Part shown: in pieces, positions 34,104-42,869 of the stretch
Position numbering within the stretch: the first letter of the stretch is position 1
Layout of the letters: every line of letters starts with the position of its first letter
NCBI RefSeq assembly: GCF_001552175.1
Contig: NZ_BCQR01000086.1
Coordinates: forward strand, 1-48,758
Length of the DNA: 48,758 nucleotides
Source: Actinomadura kijaniata NBRC 14229
Lineage (GTDB): Bacteria; Actinomycetota; Actinomycetes; Streptosporangiales; Streptosporangiaceae
Direction of reading: 5' to 3'
Made by a program: the position numbers and the translations under genes
The notes under the pieces: model-generated
What the model was told of the DNA's origin: nothing
Database searches by the model: none
Seen by the model: the letters and a program-made list of their open reading frames with translations, nothing else

Positions 34104-34681
34104 TACAGGGCGGCGTTGGCCGCCGACAGCATGCGGTTGAGGTCGTCGCCTGCGGCGAAGGTATCCCCAGGCTTGTATTCGCGGCCGTTCCGGGGGACTC
34201 CGGTGCGCTGGGCATGCGCCTGGTACAGCTTGCGGATGCGTGATCCTTCACGGCCGCGTAGCTGTTGCATGCTCTTGGCCGAGACGTCTTCGCCGGGGAA
34301 GCGCATGCTATACATCGCGCGCGCCACGTTGAGGCGTTCTTTGGGGCGGGTGATCAGCCATGCCTGACGGTGCAGGAGTCCGGCGCCGCGGCTGGGGCCC
34401 AGGCCGGAGGCGTACATGCGCACGCCTTGTTCGCCGACCTAGCTGACGGTGGTGCCGGAGTCGGCCAGCAGGGCGATGGCTGCGTGGGTGGCTCTGGTGC
34501 CGGGTCCCAGGAGCATGGTGGCGACCATGGCGGCCGGGACGCGGACCGTTTCGAGTTTGTTGACGATGACGACGGCGTTTTCGTCCCGGTCGACGTGGCA
34601 GCGTTCGACGTAGACGCTGGAGACGCGGTCGGTGAGGCGGTGCAGGTCGTGGGGGTGGGCTTTCCACCAGATGTCGGCCAC
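34103..34681 (-). pseudogene. cas1: cas1 (type I-E) broken by a TAG codon and 3' truncation
   Basis: GTG 34681 overlaps the cas6e stop by one base. Residues 1-80 (MADIWWKAHPHDLHRLTDRV, SSVYVERCHVDRDENAVVIV, LLADSGTTVS) are Cas1e. A TAG at 34439-34441 replaces the Trp of the family's C-W-V-G-E; the frame continues VGEQGVRMYASGLGPSRGAG, MQQLRGREGSRIRKLY and ends NRMLSAANAAL. There the sequence becomes the CRISPR repeat. About 100 residues with the catalytic His and Asp are missing. Cas1 is the integrase for new spacers; this copy cannot work. cas2 is nowhere in the window. Confidence 0.95.
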
Positions 34682-35442
34682 TAGCGCAGCTTTCTGGGGG
34701 GTGCGAGGGTGAGCAGGCCGCAGCCATATGCCTTGGCGGGGCCGATGCCGGCGAGGAGTCGCTCGGTGAAGACGCCAACGTCAGTGATCTCCAGCAGGCC
34801 CTCGAAGGTGGCGGTGTGCAGGATGACGGGCTTGGGGTTGTCGGGCTTGTTGAACGTCAGTCGGTCGCGGCGGGTGATGAGGAGCTCGTGGGCGGGGCGC
34901 ATCTGGATGTCGTCGGCCAGGTCGGGGATGCCGGTGTCGGTTCTGGCCTCGGGAAGACGAAAACCCCAGCGCTGGGTGCGTTCGGTGAACCACTGGAGTT
35001 GTGCTGCGGCGGTGCGGTGGCCCAGCCGTTGGGCGCGGTGGCTGCCGAGGGCTTGTTTCTCCAGCTGTCCGGGCGTGGGTTTGTGCGGTCTGAAGGTGTT
35101 CTGGATGGGGTTGGCGGTGACACGGAAGGCGAACTGGCGACCGGTGGCCAGTTGGGCGAGCAGCGGGGTGTAGTCGCGGACGGCGGCGTGTTCTCCGTCG
35201 GCGTCGGGCCAGCCGGCGCTTTCCACGATGTGGGTCCAGTCGGGCTTGGACCGGGTGAGGGCGAACAGCATCGGGCGGCGGGGGTTGTCGGTGTCCAGTC
35301 GCCACAGGGCGCGTTCTTGGGTGGGGTGGTCGGGGACGCCTCCCATGACGGCGGCGTGCAGGATGCGCGGGTTGGCGAGCATCTTGCGGCTCGCCTCGCG
35401 CAGCGGGTTGATGCGGATACGTGACAGGTAGGTCATGGTCAC
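34681..35442 (-). CDS. cas6e: Cas6e pre-crRNA endoribonuclease
   Basis: 253 residues. It starts TYLSRIRINPLREASRKML and has HAAVMGGVPDHPTQERALWR, with the His of 'HAAVM' at the usual catalytic position near residue 29. FAFRVTANPIQNTFRP and RWGFRLPEA follow, and the Gly-rich AGIGPAKAYGCGLLTLAP loop closes the RAMP fold. It cuts CRISPR RNA at the base of the repeat hairpin and stays on the crRNA 3' end in Cascade. ATG 35442 overlaps the cas5 stop by 4 bp. Confidence 0.95.
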   Translation of the reverse strand: MTMTYLSRIRINPLREASRKMLANPRILHAAVMGGVPDHPTQERALWRLDTDNPRRPMLFALTRSKPDWTHIVESAGWPDADGEHAAVRDYTPLLAQLATGRQFAFRVTANPIQNTFRPHKPTPGQLEKQALGSHRAQRLGHRTAAAQLQWFTERTQRWGFRLPEARTDTGIPDLADDIQMRPAHELLITRRDRLTFNKPDNPKPVILHTATFEGLLEITDVGVFTERLLAGIGPAKAYGCGLLTLAPPRKLR

Positions 35443-36236
35443 CAGCCCAGCAGGGCGAAGGGGTCGTGGCCGCCGTCGGTGGCGTCGGGCTTGTTGGAGG
35501 GGGGAAGTCCGGTCGGGACGGTGAGCCAGTCGTGGGTGATGCGGCGGGTGGTGAAGCGGCGATCGCGTGGATCAAAGGACAACGGGACATCGCCTGCGGT
35601 GTCGGGGCCGTTGATGTCCTCGATGGTGGCTGACAGATTGATGCGTTCGGGGTGGGCCGAGGTGCGGTGGTAGGCCTGGCGGGCCACCTCGCTCGCCTGC
35701 CAGGGCACACTCGTCAATGCCTCCCGCAGGCTGTGGTGGCGGATTTCCAGCAGGATCGGCTGGGTGGGGACGCAGGAGCGCCGTCCCAGCGCCAGGGGGA
35801 AGGCGGGGTGCCGCACGGCGTCGGCGAGTGTGGTCAGCAGTGCGGTGGGGCCGGTGAGCGCGGCGACAAACACCGCGTCCTGCAAGTAGAAACGCTGGGT
35901 GACGTGGGTGTACTTGGCGGGTCCGGTGGGTTTCTGGACGCCTTTGGCGTTGACGCCGGCTTGTGGCAGTGGCCGTCCCCGGTAGTCGCTGACGGTGTGG
36001 TAGTCCCGCAGTAGCGTGCCGGGGGCGTCGACGCGCACGCCCATCTGCAGGTCGCGTAGGTCATCGATGGGGTCTTCGCGGCGGCGGCCCGCGGCGGCGG
36101 CCAGCAGCCCCAGGACGCCGGACTTGGTCGGCTCGGGGCGGGTCTCGCGGCGGTTGAAGGCGCTGCGGTCACCCCACGATTGCAGGGGGCCAGCTAGGCG
36201 CAGCAGCAGGGTGGCTTGGTGGTCGGTGGTGTCCAT
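35439..36236 (-). CDS. cas5e: Cas5e Cascade subunit
   Basis: 265 residues from ATG 36236, which shares one base with the cas7 stop; the longer frame to 36395 would run into cas7. Signature start ATLLLRLAGPLQSWGDRSAF, then RRETRPEPTKSGVLGLLAAA, LRDYHTVSDYRG and TQRFYLQDAVFVAALTG, and the Gly-rich ALGRRSCVPTQPI near the end of the RAMP fold. It caps the 5' handle of the crRNA in Cascade. Confidence 0.95.
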   Translation of the reverse strand: MDTTDHQATLLLRLAGPLQSWGDRSAFNRRETRPEPTKSGVLGLLAAAAGRRREDPIDDLRDLQMGVRVDAPGTLLRDYHTVSDYRGRPLPQAGVNAKGVQKPTGPAKYTHVTQRFYLQDAVFVAALTGPTALLTTLADAVRHPAFPLALGRRSCVPTQPILLEIRHHSLREALTSVPWQASEVARQAYHRTSAHPERINLSATIEDINGPDTAGDVPLSFDPRDRRFTTRRITHDWLTVPTGLPPSNKPDATDGGHDPFALLGW

Positions 36237-37372
36237 CAGGCCTGCTTGGTGTGCTCGACCAGGTGGGCGCGCAGTCCGGTGAGCAGGTCCCCGAACCTCT
36301 GGGAGGTACCAAAGGCCTCGGTGACGGCGATGGCGTGCCGGGTGTCGGGGTCCAGGGTGTGGGTGACGGCGGTGTAGGTGGGCTCGTCGCCCCACTGCTG
36401 GGTGGCGCGCTGGTGTTCGCGGGCCAGCCGGAGGGCCGATTCGGCGGCGATGCCCTCGGTGGACACGACGGGGCGTTCGAATGCCGACACCAGGTTGACG
36501 GGCTGGTCCCGGCGGGCGACCACCGTCAGCAGGGTGGGCAGGGTGCGGTGTGCAAAGGAGTTGCCGTGGCCTGTGGGCATGGCGCGGGCGAAGGAGGCGA
36601 GGAACAGCTCGACAGCCTCCAGGGTGGCATCGAGGTTGCCGAGGTTGTCGTGGAGCTGGTGGAGCCCAAGGGTGGCGTAGCGATACAGGGTGGCGGAGTT
36701 GAACCCGATGGTGCCGATCATTCCGGCGCCGGTCTCGCCTTTTTCGTTCTTGTCGTCCACGGCGGTGAAGTAGTCGAACTCCAGGTCGGCGGCGTGGGTG
36801 GACAGCGCGTGGGCGACCTGGGTGGCGGCGTCGACGTTGAGGGTGGGGATGTCGGCGACCATGCGGCCAAACAGCGCCACGTCGATGGGGTGGCCGGCGG
36901 TGAGTTTGTCGGCGATCGGCAGGTCCTTGACGGCGGCGGCCAGGGCGTCGTCGGTGGCCTCGGCCAGTTCGGCGGCCTGGTCGGCGACCAGGTCGACGAT
37001 GGTCTCCAGTTGACGGTTGCCGTAGAACAGCAGGTAGGCGGTGTCGCCTTCCTTCTTGCCCGCCTTGATGCCCAGCGGAGCCAGCAGCGCCCCGGCGACG
37101 CGTGCGGCGGCGTCACCCTGCAGGTCGGTGCGGGCGGCCAGTCTGCGGGTCAGTTCGGCGGTCACCCGTCGGGTCCGCGTGGCCAGTTCCTCTTGGGGGA
37201 CCTTCTCGGCGAACTCCTTGCGTGTGGCCCGCTTCCATGCCTGAGAGGAGACACGGGCGCGGCGCACTCCCCCGAACATCGCTTCCTTGGGGTTGCCCTG
37301 GTCGTCACGGTTGAGGTTGGCCGGGGGCACCGTCTGCAGGATGTGGACGTCGAGATAGAGGCGCTTGAGCAT
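36236..37372 (-). CDS. cas7e: Cas7e (CasC/Cse4) Cascade backbone
   Basis: 378 residues. The start YLDVHILQTVPPANLNRDDQ and FGGVRRARVSSQAWKRATRK is the conserved Cas7e entry; FARAMPTGHGNSFAHRTLPT lies near residue 265 and VSAFERPV follows. Six copies polymerise along the spacer of the crRNA and bind the target, with a thumb that flips out every sixth base. It is 88 bp after cse2, the largest gap inside the effector block; no other feature is seen in that gap. Confidence 0.95.
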   Translation of the reverse strand: MLKRLYLDVHILQTVPPANLNRDDQGNPKEAMFGGVRRARVSSQAWKRATRKEFAEKVPQEELATRTRRVTAELTRRLAARTDLQGDAAARVAGALLAPLGIKAGKKEGDTAYLLFYGNRQLETIVDLVADQAAELAEATDDALAAAVKDLPIADKLTAGHPIDVALFGRMVADIPTLNVDAATQVAHALSTHAADLEFDYFTAVDDKNEKGETGAGMIGTIGFNSATLYRYATLGLHQLHDNLGNLDATLEAVELFLASFARAMPTGHGNSFAHRTLPTLLTVVARRDQPVNLVSAFERPVVSTEGIAAESALRLAREHQRATQQWGDEPTYTAVTHTLDPDTRHAIAVTEAFGTSQRFGDLLTGLRAHLVEHTKQA

Positions 37373-37460
37373 GAGGTTCTCCGAATGGGGTGGCAGGCGG
37401 CGCGAACGCCGAGTTCAGGTGGGGTGAAGGTTCTTGGACAGTGGCTGGGGTCGTGCCCGG

Positions 37461-38063
37461 CTACTTGTCCTTCAGGTTGTCCTTCGGTTCGGTCGGCTTC
37501 TCCCAGGCGTGGTAGTCAACGCCCCAGGCGCGACGCACGCGGGGGCGGCGGTCGGCGCGGTACCAGGCGCCGATGTCGTCCATCAGCCGGTCGTAGTCCA
37601 GGGGTTGGCCGATGTCGCGAAGCTGGGTGATCAGCCCGCGTAGTCGCATCAGCAGCGCCGGGACGCTGGTGGCGGTCGCCAGTGCGGCGACGCGGGCATC
37701 GACGGCGTCCTCGCTGAACTTCTCGCTCTTGCGCAGGGCGCGCAGCGCCGTGCCGAGTCCGATTCCGGGGCGGTGCATCGGCCGGTCTTGGGACTGCTGG
37801 TGCAGCCCGTACAGGGCGAGCGCGGCGTGTTCGGCGGCCTGCTCGTAGGACAGCTCGCCCTTGCGCGCCAGGTGCTCATCGGCATCGCAGGTGTAGTGAC
37901 GCCACAGCCGTGGGACCGAACCGGGCAGCTGGCCGAGCCCGGCACGGAAGTCGGCCAGGTCCTCCCCCGGTGGTTTCTTCGGCTTGCCGTAGGTGGGGTC
38001 GATGCGCCAGGTGCCGTCCTGGCGCGCGTGCTGGTTCCAGTACCGCTGGGACTTGTCGGTCAT
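37461..38063 (-). CDS. cse2: Cse2 (CasB, Cas11) small subunit
   Basis: 200 residues, five bases after cse1. All-helical: DLADFRAGLGQLPGSVPRLW, SYEQAAEHAALALYGLHQQS, GIGLGTALRALRKSEKFSED and RLRGLITQLRDIGQPLDYDR. The A-L-R-x-L and R-F/Y-D-x-L-x-x-D patterns are those of Cse2. Two copies stabilise the target strand in Cascade. N-terminal residues before 30 are longer than in the E. coli protein. Confidence 0.95.
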   Translation of the reverse strand: MTDKSQRYWNQHARQDGTWRIDPTYGKPKKPPGEDLADFRAGLGQLPGSVPRLWRHYTCDADEHLARKGELSYEQAAEHAALALYGLHQQSQDRPMHRPGIGLGTALRALRKSEKFSEDAVDARVAALATATSVPALLMRLRGLITQLRDIGQPLDYDRLMDDIGAWYRADRRPRVRRAWGVDYHAWEKPTEPKDNLKDK

Positions 38064-38068
38064 GGGCT

Positions 38069-39742
38069 TTACGCTCCGGCCGTCAGGGGCTGTGGTTCGG
38101 GATCCTGGTGGACCGCGCGCCGGTCCTTGGCGGCCTGCCGATGGAATTCGGCGGCGCGCGGCAAGATGGCGGTGAGTCGGCGGCGGAATTGTTCGTCGGC
38201 CGCGCCGGGTCTGCAGGTCACGGTGGTCCCGTTGTCCTGGGTGGTCTTTCGGCCGAGGAAGGACCCGGCAGGCAGCGCGGCGAACAAGGTGTCGACGATC
38301 TGCCAGGTCTTGGTCCAGGCCACCTTCTCCCAGGCGAGCTGGCCTGCCTCCAGCCGCTTGTGATCGTCGGCCTCACGGCGCACCCCCAACAGGACCCGGC
38401 GCACCAGCGGGTCCAGGGCGTGCAGGACCCGTTCGCCGGGACGCTGCCCCTTGTCCCAGGGGATCGGGTCGGCGCCGGTGGCTTTGCGGAGATCGTCAGA
38501 CAGCCGGTTGACGGCTTGGGCGAGTTCCTCGGCCTGGCGGGTGATGTCCAGCAGCATGTCGTAGGGCAGGCTGCCCGGTTTCAGAGCCGCCACGGCCAAG
38601 GGCATGGCGTCGTGGATGACATCCTCTACGACTGCGGACTGGTTGCCGTAGACCATTCCGAACGTGGCCACCCGGAGGGGGTACCCCTCGGGCATCCGGT
38701 CCTGTAGATCACCGATCTGCCGCAGCAGCAGGCTCGTCTCGGGACCGTTCTCGCCCTGATGGGGGGGCTCCAGGGTGAGGAAGGCGTCCAGTCCCCTCCA
38801 GATCGCTTTGCCGGGCTGGTGGCGGCGGGGCTTGCGTTCGCTCGCCTTCTTGGAGATCTTGCGGAAGTTCCAGGTGGTGTGGGGTTCCCATTCGGGCAGG
38901 CTGCGTATCCGGTCCCCGGCGCACACCACAACGCGGGTGACGCGGATACCGTCGGGCGTCTGTTGGGGGATCAAGCGGATGCGACGGGACTGCCAGGTCC
39001 ACAAATCCAGAAGGCCTGGGGGGTCGAAAGTGTCCCAGGTGCTGTTGGCGGGGTCGCGTTCCCAGTGGGGCTGGCCTCTGCCGCCGGGCGGCCCGATGGG
39101 AAGGTTCAGCATCAACGTCTCATACAGGTTGGTGCCGATCGGCATGACGACGCCGAGCTGCCCGAGCGGTCCGGTCGGGTTGCCAGTGGTCTTGCCCGCC
39201 TTCGCCTTGGGATCGTTGGCGGCACCGGTCTTGATCGCGGCAGTGTCCCAGCAATGGGCATGCAATAGCCAGTGGACGGCCTTGGCGGGCGTCAGCGGCA
39301 GCGGGTCGGCCTCGCTGCGCGCAGAAAAGAGCGGCACGTTGTTCCCGGTCGCGGCCGTCGCCACCAGCAGGGCCGCCCCTTTGGTCTCGTCCTTGGCCGT
39401 CCGCAGCCCGCCGACCTGAGCGAAGGGCGTGCGCGGGTGGAACAGCTCAAAGCGGTCCCGGTGCTTGTCCAGATAGTCGCTGATCTTCTTGCGCTCGGTG
39501 GAGGAAAAGTACCCCGCTCCGAATCGGTCAGCCCATTCGTGCTCGTTGGCCGGGGCTCCCAGAGCCGCGACCATCACCGGCAGGAAAAGCTGGCGGAACA
39601 GCACCGGTGTCTGGGTGGGCAGATCCACGACCGGCTCTTCGTACCGCTCGGCGTCCAGCAGGGCTTCCAGCAGGCTCACCTCGACGGATTCACCGTCACG
39701 CCCGCGCAGCACCAACCAGCGCTCGTCAATCAGGTTGAACAC
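38069..39742 (-). CDS. cse1: Cse1 (CasA, Cas8e) large subunit
   Basis: 557 residues from GTG 39742; AAAGG lies about 9 nt upstream. It starts FNLIDERWLVLRGRDGESVE, then PTQTPVLFRQLFLPVMVAAL, FELFHPRTPFAQVGGL, the PAKAVHWLLHAHCWDTAAIK helix and WERDPANSTW. This subunit reads the PAM and recruits Cas3. It begins the Cascade operon after a 250-bp gap that separates it from cas3, and that gap holds the mini-array described below. Confidence 0.95.
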   Translation of the reverse strand: MFNLIDERWLVLRGRDGESVEVSLLEALLDAERYEEPVVDLPTQTPVLFRQLFLPVMVAALGAPANEHEWADRFGAGYFSSTERKKISDYLDKHRDRFELFHPRTPFAQVGGLRTAKDETKGAALLVATAATGNNVPLFSARSEADPLPLTPAKAVHWLLHAHCWDTAAIKTGAANDPKAKAGKTTGNPTGPLGQLGVVMPIGTNLYETLMLNLPIGPPGGRGQPHWERDPANSTWDTFDPPGLLDLWTWQSRRIRLIPQQTPDGIRVTRVVVCAGDRIRSLPEWEPHTTWNFRKISKKASERKPRRHQPGKAIWRGLDAFLTLEPPHQGENGPETSLLLRQIGDLQDRMPEGYPLRVATFGMVYGNQSAVVEDVIHDAMPLAVAALKPGSLPYDMLLDITRQAEELAQAVNRLSDDLRKATGADPIPWDKGQRPGERVLHALDPLVRRVLLGVRREADDHKRLEAGQLAWEKVAWTKTWQIVDTLFAALPAGSFLGRKTTQDNGTTVTCRPGAADEQFRRRLTAILPRAAEFHRQAAKDRRAVHQDPEPQPLTAGA

Positions 39743-39756
39743 AATGACAACCTTTG

Positions 39757-39776
39757 AACTAGCTTCTTCTGGGGCG
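39757..39776 (+). promoter_or_regulatory. Candidate Cascade target site upstream of cse1
   Basis: TAGCTTCTTCTGGGGCG at 39760-39776, preceded by AAC (39757-39759) where the PAM would be. It equals the first 17 nt of the pseudo-spacer at 39888-39904 except at position 6, which Cascade does not read. It lies 18-34 bp upstream of the cse1 start codon, so bound Cascade would block expression. Confidence 0.6.
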
Positions 39777-39786
39777 GCACCAAGTT

Positions 39787-39801
39787 AACGTCTTCGACGT
39801 T
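39787..39801. promoter_or_regulatory. Operator-like palindrome upstream of cse1
   Basis: AACGTC-TTC-GACGTT, a perfect 6-bp inverted repeat with a 3-bp centre, about 45 bp ahead of cse1. A repressor site or part of the promoter; no regulator is assigned. Confidence 0.4.
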
Positions 39802-39863
39802 CAGAGGAGGGCGAAGGCCAAATGCGGACATAGGTTGGTCATGGCCCTGCACACGTCGGCGTT

Positions 39864-39959
39864 GTCGGCTATGGCGGGGATGGCTCCTAGCTACTTCTGG
39901 GGCGAGCTCCCCAGTGAGACTGGGGAAGCAAATCGGCCCCGCGCATGCGGGGATGAGGG
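39864..39959 (+). CRISPR. Mini-array: degenerate repeat, 44-nt pseudo-spacer, solo repeat
   Basis: 39864-39887 (GTCGGCTATGGCGGGGATGG then CTCC) is a degenerate repeat: it keeps GTCGGC, GCGGGGATGG and CTCC but lacks the CCCC arm of the stem. 39932-39959 begins ATCGGCCCCGCGCATGCGGG and is nearly canonical, differing only at the first base and in the last five. Between them lies a 44-nt spacer. Both units have the same orientation as array 3, opposite to the cas genes. The handle-like ATGGCTCC precedes a spacer whose first 17 nt match the site at 39760. This is the structure of CRISPR-derived regulatory RNAs (CreR/crlRNA type). The poor first stem is a weak point for Cas6e processing. Confidence 0.65.
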
Positions 39960-39992
39960 GCCCACGTGACACGCGGGCCCCTTCCTCTTTGG

Positions 39993-42869
39993 TCACCCAT
40001 CGACGACCAGCCCCAACTGGTCGTCGTATTGAACCTGATGCCCATCGAGCACGGCGCAGGCATCCTCGTCCAGCACCAGGGCGCGGGTGTAGCGGAGCCA
40101 GGGGTGGTCACGCCAGCCGCTCAGAGCAGACAGTTCCCGCTCCGCCACCTCGGTCAGCGTCGCTGGAAGCCGGACGGTGGCGAACAGCACCTCGTCCAGC
40201 AAGTCCGGAGCGACCTCACCGTTGATGCTGAGCCGACGCCCGGCCAGCGTGTGAAAGCCTCGCTCTCCGCCTTTCACCATGACGACCTCGATGGTGCGCT
40301 CGCCGTCCCGCACCAGGGACTGGAACTGCTCATCGCCGGACACGCCACGGGAATGGCCGAAGTGAAGCCCGGCCAGGGTCGGCTTGTCGCGCTCTCCGAC
40401 GCGGGTCAGCAGGAACGGTTCGGCGTTGCGCTGCCGCTCGTCCTGTTCCCGTTTCCACCTGTCACGCGCCGTGCTTTCGGCGCCAGACCATGCCTCAGGA
40501 ACCACCGCTTGAGGGCCATACACCCGCGAGACCAGGCTCGGAACCGCCCCCGGGATCGCCCACGTACCACCCTCGGCTTGCAGGACCATAGCCGCTGTCC
40601 GCAGCAGCAGATACTCCCCATAGATGCTGACGCTGGCCGGAAGCAACGCGGGCGGCCCGTCAGGACGAGGCTCGAACCCGGTGACAACGATGCGGGGCAC
40701 CTTCACCAGAGGTGGACGGACCTCCCAGGCGTGCCGGTGAGCCCGGCCCAAGCGTTGCAGAAGCAGGTCCATCGGGGCCAGATCGGTGATCAGCAGATCC
40801 GCATCGACGTCGAAGGACTGTTCAGCCAGCTGCGTCGCAACCACGATCAGCCGGTCAGGCCGAACACGCTCATCGTCGGGTGGCCCCAGAAGATCCAGGC
40901 ACTCCTCGGTGCGGTCGGCGCGATGCCCGGCGTTCAACCGGCCATGCAACAGACGCGTCTGATCGCCGAATTCTGCGCGCAACGCCGCATAGGTCGCCTG
41001 CGCTCGCGGCACGGTGTTGCGAATGACCAGCGCGCAGCCACCCTCCGCCAGCCGTTCACGCAGCAATGCTCTGACCGCCTTGTCGCCGGGCGAGATGGTG
41101 TCGTCTGCCCGCTCCTGCTGCGCAGTGACCGGTTCGCTCAGCACCTCGATCCGGGTGTACAGATCCTTGCGCCACGTCTCGGCAGACCGGACCTCGCTGC
41201 GCACCCTGTGGGCCTCCGGCCAAACAGCCGTCACGTTGGGGTACCCCGTCGGCTCCGACGGCAGTTCAACCTCGTCCTCCTCCTGGCCGGTGGCTCCGGC
41301 CAGGTAGGCGGCCACCAGCGCACGACGCTGCGCCGGCGGCAGCGTCGCAGACAACAGCACCACCGGAACCTTCGCCTGCCCCAACCAGCGCAACCCTTCC
41401 TGGAGGAACTGCGACATATAGACGTCGGCGGCGTGAACCTCGTCCAGGATGACAACCTTGCCCGCGAGCCCGGCCATGCGCAGCATGACGTGCTTGGTGC
41501 GGGTCGCCGCATACAAAAGCTGGTCGATGGTGCCAACAACGAACGGGCTCAGCAGGCCCCGCATAGATCCCAGAAACCATTCGGCAGGAGCCCGGCGCTC
41601 GGGGGCCTCATCAGGATCAGCCCACATGTCGGGCAGGCCAAACTCGTCCTCCTCGATGCCGTCGAAGTAGGTGTCGGGCTCGTTCCCGGCGCTGGTGAGC
41701 AGGCTCTGCCACTCCTTGTTGAACCGCCGCTTGCCGTGCAGCAACGCAACCTGACTGCTTAGATCAGGATCGATCCGAGCTACCCAGTCGCGAACCTTGC
41801 CGAACACCGGATCGCTGGTGGCCTGCGTCGGCATTCCGGCAAACACACCGTCTAGTCCGAACCGGGAGGCGAGCACCTCGGCGGCGATCAACGCGGCCTT
41901 GGTCTTCCCCTCCCCCATCGGGGCCTCGACCACCATCAGCCCTGGAGCGCCCATGAGCGCGGCAACCTCTTGGACAAGCACCTGCGAGGGGCGAGGAGTC
42001 TCGTTGAACCTGCGACGGAAGGTGTCGGCATCTGGCATCGGAAGCTCGCCCCAGCCTCCCCGCAACCCCAAGCTCTTCCAGGCATCCCTGGCGCGACGGC
42101 GCGCCCCGACCAGACTCACCCTGTCCAGATCGTCGATCCCCGGGAAGTGCCGGTGGTCACTGGCGATCCAGTCCGCCATCACGATCAGTCCGCTGAGCTG
42201 CAACTGTTCAGCGCGGGTCGGGGCCCGCGCCGGTTGCACCTCGGCGAGATCCGTATAGCCCAACTCTGCAGTAAGGATCGACAGGAGCGCTTTCTGAACC
42301 CGCGGCCATGCCGGTCCACGCCCTGGCAACTCTCCGCGCCCCCCGCGGGGCTCCCGCACCTCCCGAAGTGGCGGGAACAACCCATGGTGTCCGGCGACCA
42401 ACGGCCACACCCACTCGATCTGCTCCTCACCCCAGCATGCTTCCCCCAGATCCCTCCGCAGGAGATACGCACCCGCCCGATCATGCCGCCAACGCACGCG
42501 GTCGACCACGTGCCGATTCCACGAAAGACCCGCTCTGAGAACCGCCTCAGCGCTGAAGGCATCAACATGCTGGAAAGCGGGCGTGGCCTTCCCGTAGTCG
42601 TGCACACCACACAGCCAGGCGAAGAACCGGCAGCCTTGGCCGCCAGAGACCTCGTTCAGCATCCGACGAGCCGACAGCGACAGGTAGTGGTCCCAGATCT
42701 GCTCAGCGACCGCAGCCGTGTCAAATATGTGGGACAGCAACAGGTTCAGTACCCCGCCAGCCCGCTTGGCGGACTTGCCCCACAGCACCCCCAACCAGCC
42801 TTGGACCTCATCATCGCCGAAGCGTCCAGTCCCCCCGTCTTCTCGGGGCGCGTTGTCTGCGGCATGCAT
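39993..42869 (-). CDS. cas3: Cas3 nuclease-helicase (type I-E)
   Basis: 958 residues. HD nuclease domain (about 40-260): LLSHIFDTAAVAEQIWDHYL, LCGVHDYGKATPAFQHV (the HD pair), then ENR-like WNRHVVDRVRWRHDRAGAYL. Helicase: VVEAPMGEGKTKAALIAAEV (Walker A), VVILDEVHAADVYM (DEVH box), VVLLSATLPPAQRRAL, and QRLGRAHRH (motif VI). A C-terminal domain ends DGHQVQYDDQLGLVVDG. Cas3 is recruited by Cascade to nick and degrade target DNA. It is transcribed leftward, divergent from array 3. It appears intact. Confidence 0.95.
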   Translation of the reverse strand: MHAADNAPREDGGTGRFGDDEVQGWLGVLWGKSAKRAGGVLNLLLSHIFDTAAVAEQIWDHYLSLSARRMLNEVSGGQGCRFFAWLCGVHDYGKATPAFQHVDAFSAEAVLRAGLSWNRHVVDRVRWRHDRAGAYLLRRDLGEACWGEEQIEWVWPLVAGHHGLFPPLREVREPRGGRGELPGRGPAWPRVQKALLSILTAELGYTDLAEVQPARAPTRAEQLQLSGLIVMADWIASDHRHFPGIDDLDRVSLVGARRRARDAWKSLGLRGGWGELPMPDADTFRRRFNETPRPSQVLVQEVAALMGAPGLMVVEAPMGEGKTKAALIAAEVLASRFGLDGVFAGMPTQATSDPVFGKVRDWVARIDPDLSSQVALLHGKRRFNKEWQSLLTSAGNEPDTYFDGIEEDEFGLPDMWADPDEAPERRAPAEWFLGSMRGLLSPFVVGTIDQLLYAATRTKHVMLRMAGLAGKVVILDEVHAADVYMSQFLQEGLRWLGQAKVPVVLLSATLPPAQRRALVAAYLAGATGQEEDEVELPSEPTGYPNVTAVWPEAHRVRSEVRSAETWRKDLYTRIEVLSEPVTAQQERADDTISPGDKAVRALLRERLAEGGCALVIRNTVPRAQATYAALRAEFGDQTRLLHGRLNAGHRADRTEECLDLLGPPDDERVRPDRLIVVATQLAEQSFDVDADLLITDLAPMDLLLQRLGRAHRHAWEVRPPLVKVPRIVVTGFEPRPDGPPALLPASVSIYGEYLLLRTAAMVLQAEGGTWAIPGAVPSLVSRVYGPQAVVPEAWSGAESTARDRWKREQDERQRNAEPFLLTRVGERDKPTLAGLHFGHSRGVSGDEQFQSLVRDGERTIEVVMVKGGERGFHTLAGRRLSINGEVAPDLLDEVLFATVRLPATLTEVAERELSALSGWRDHPWLRYTRALVLDEDACAVLDGHQVQYDDQLGLVVDG

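Noticed and set aside
36251..37630. A 459-codon plus-strand open frame
   Set aside because: Antisense to cas7e and cse2, whose families are unmistakable.
39966..41762. A 598-codon plus-strand open frame
   Set aside because: Antisense to cas3; no recognisable domain.
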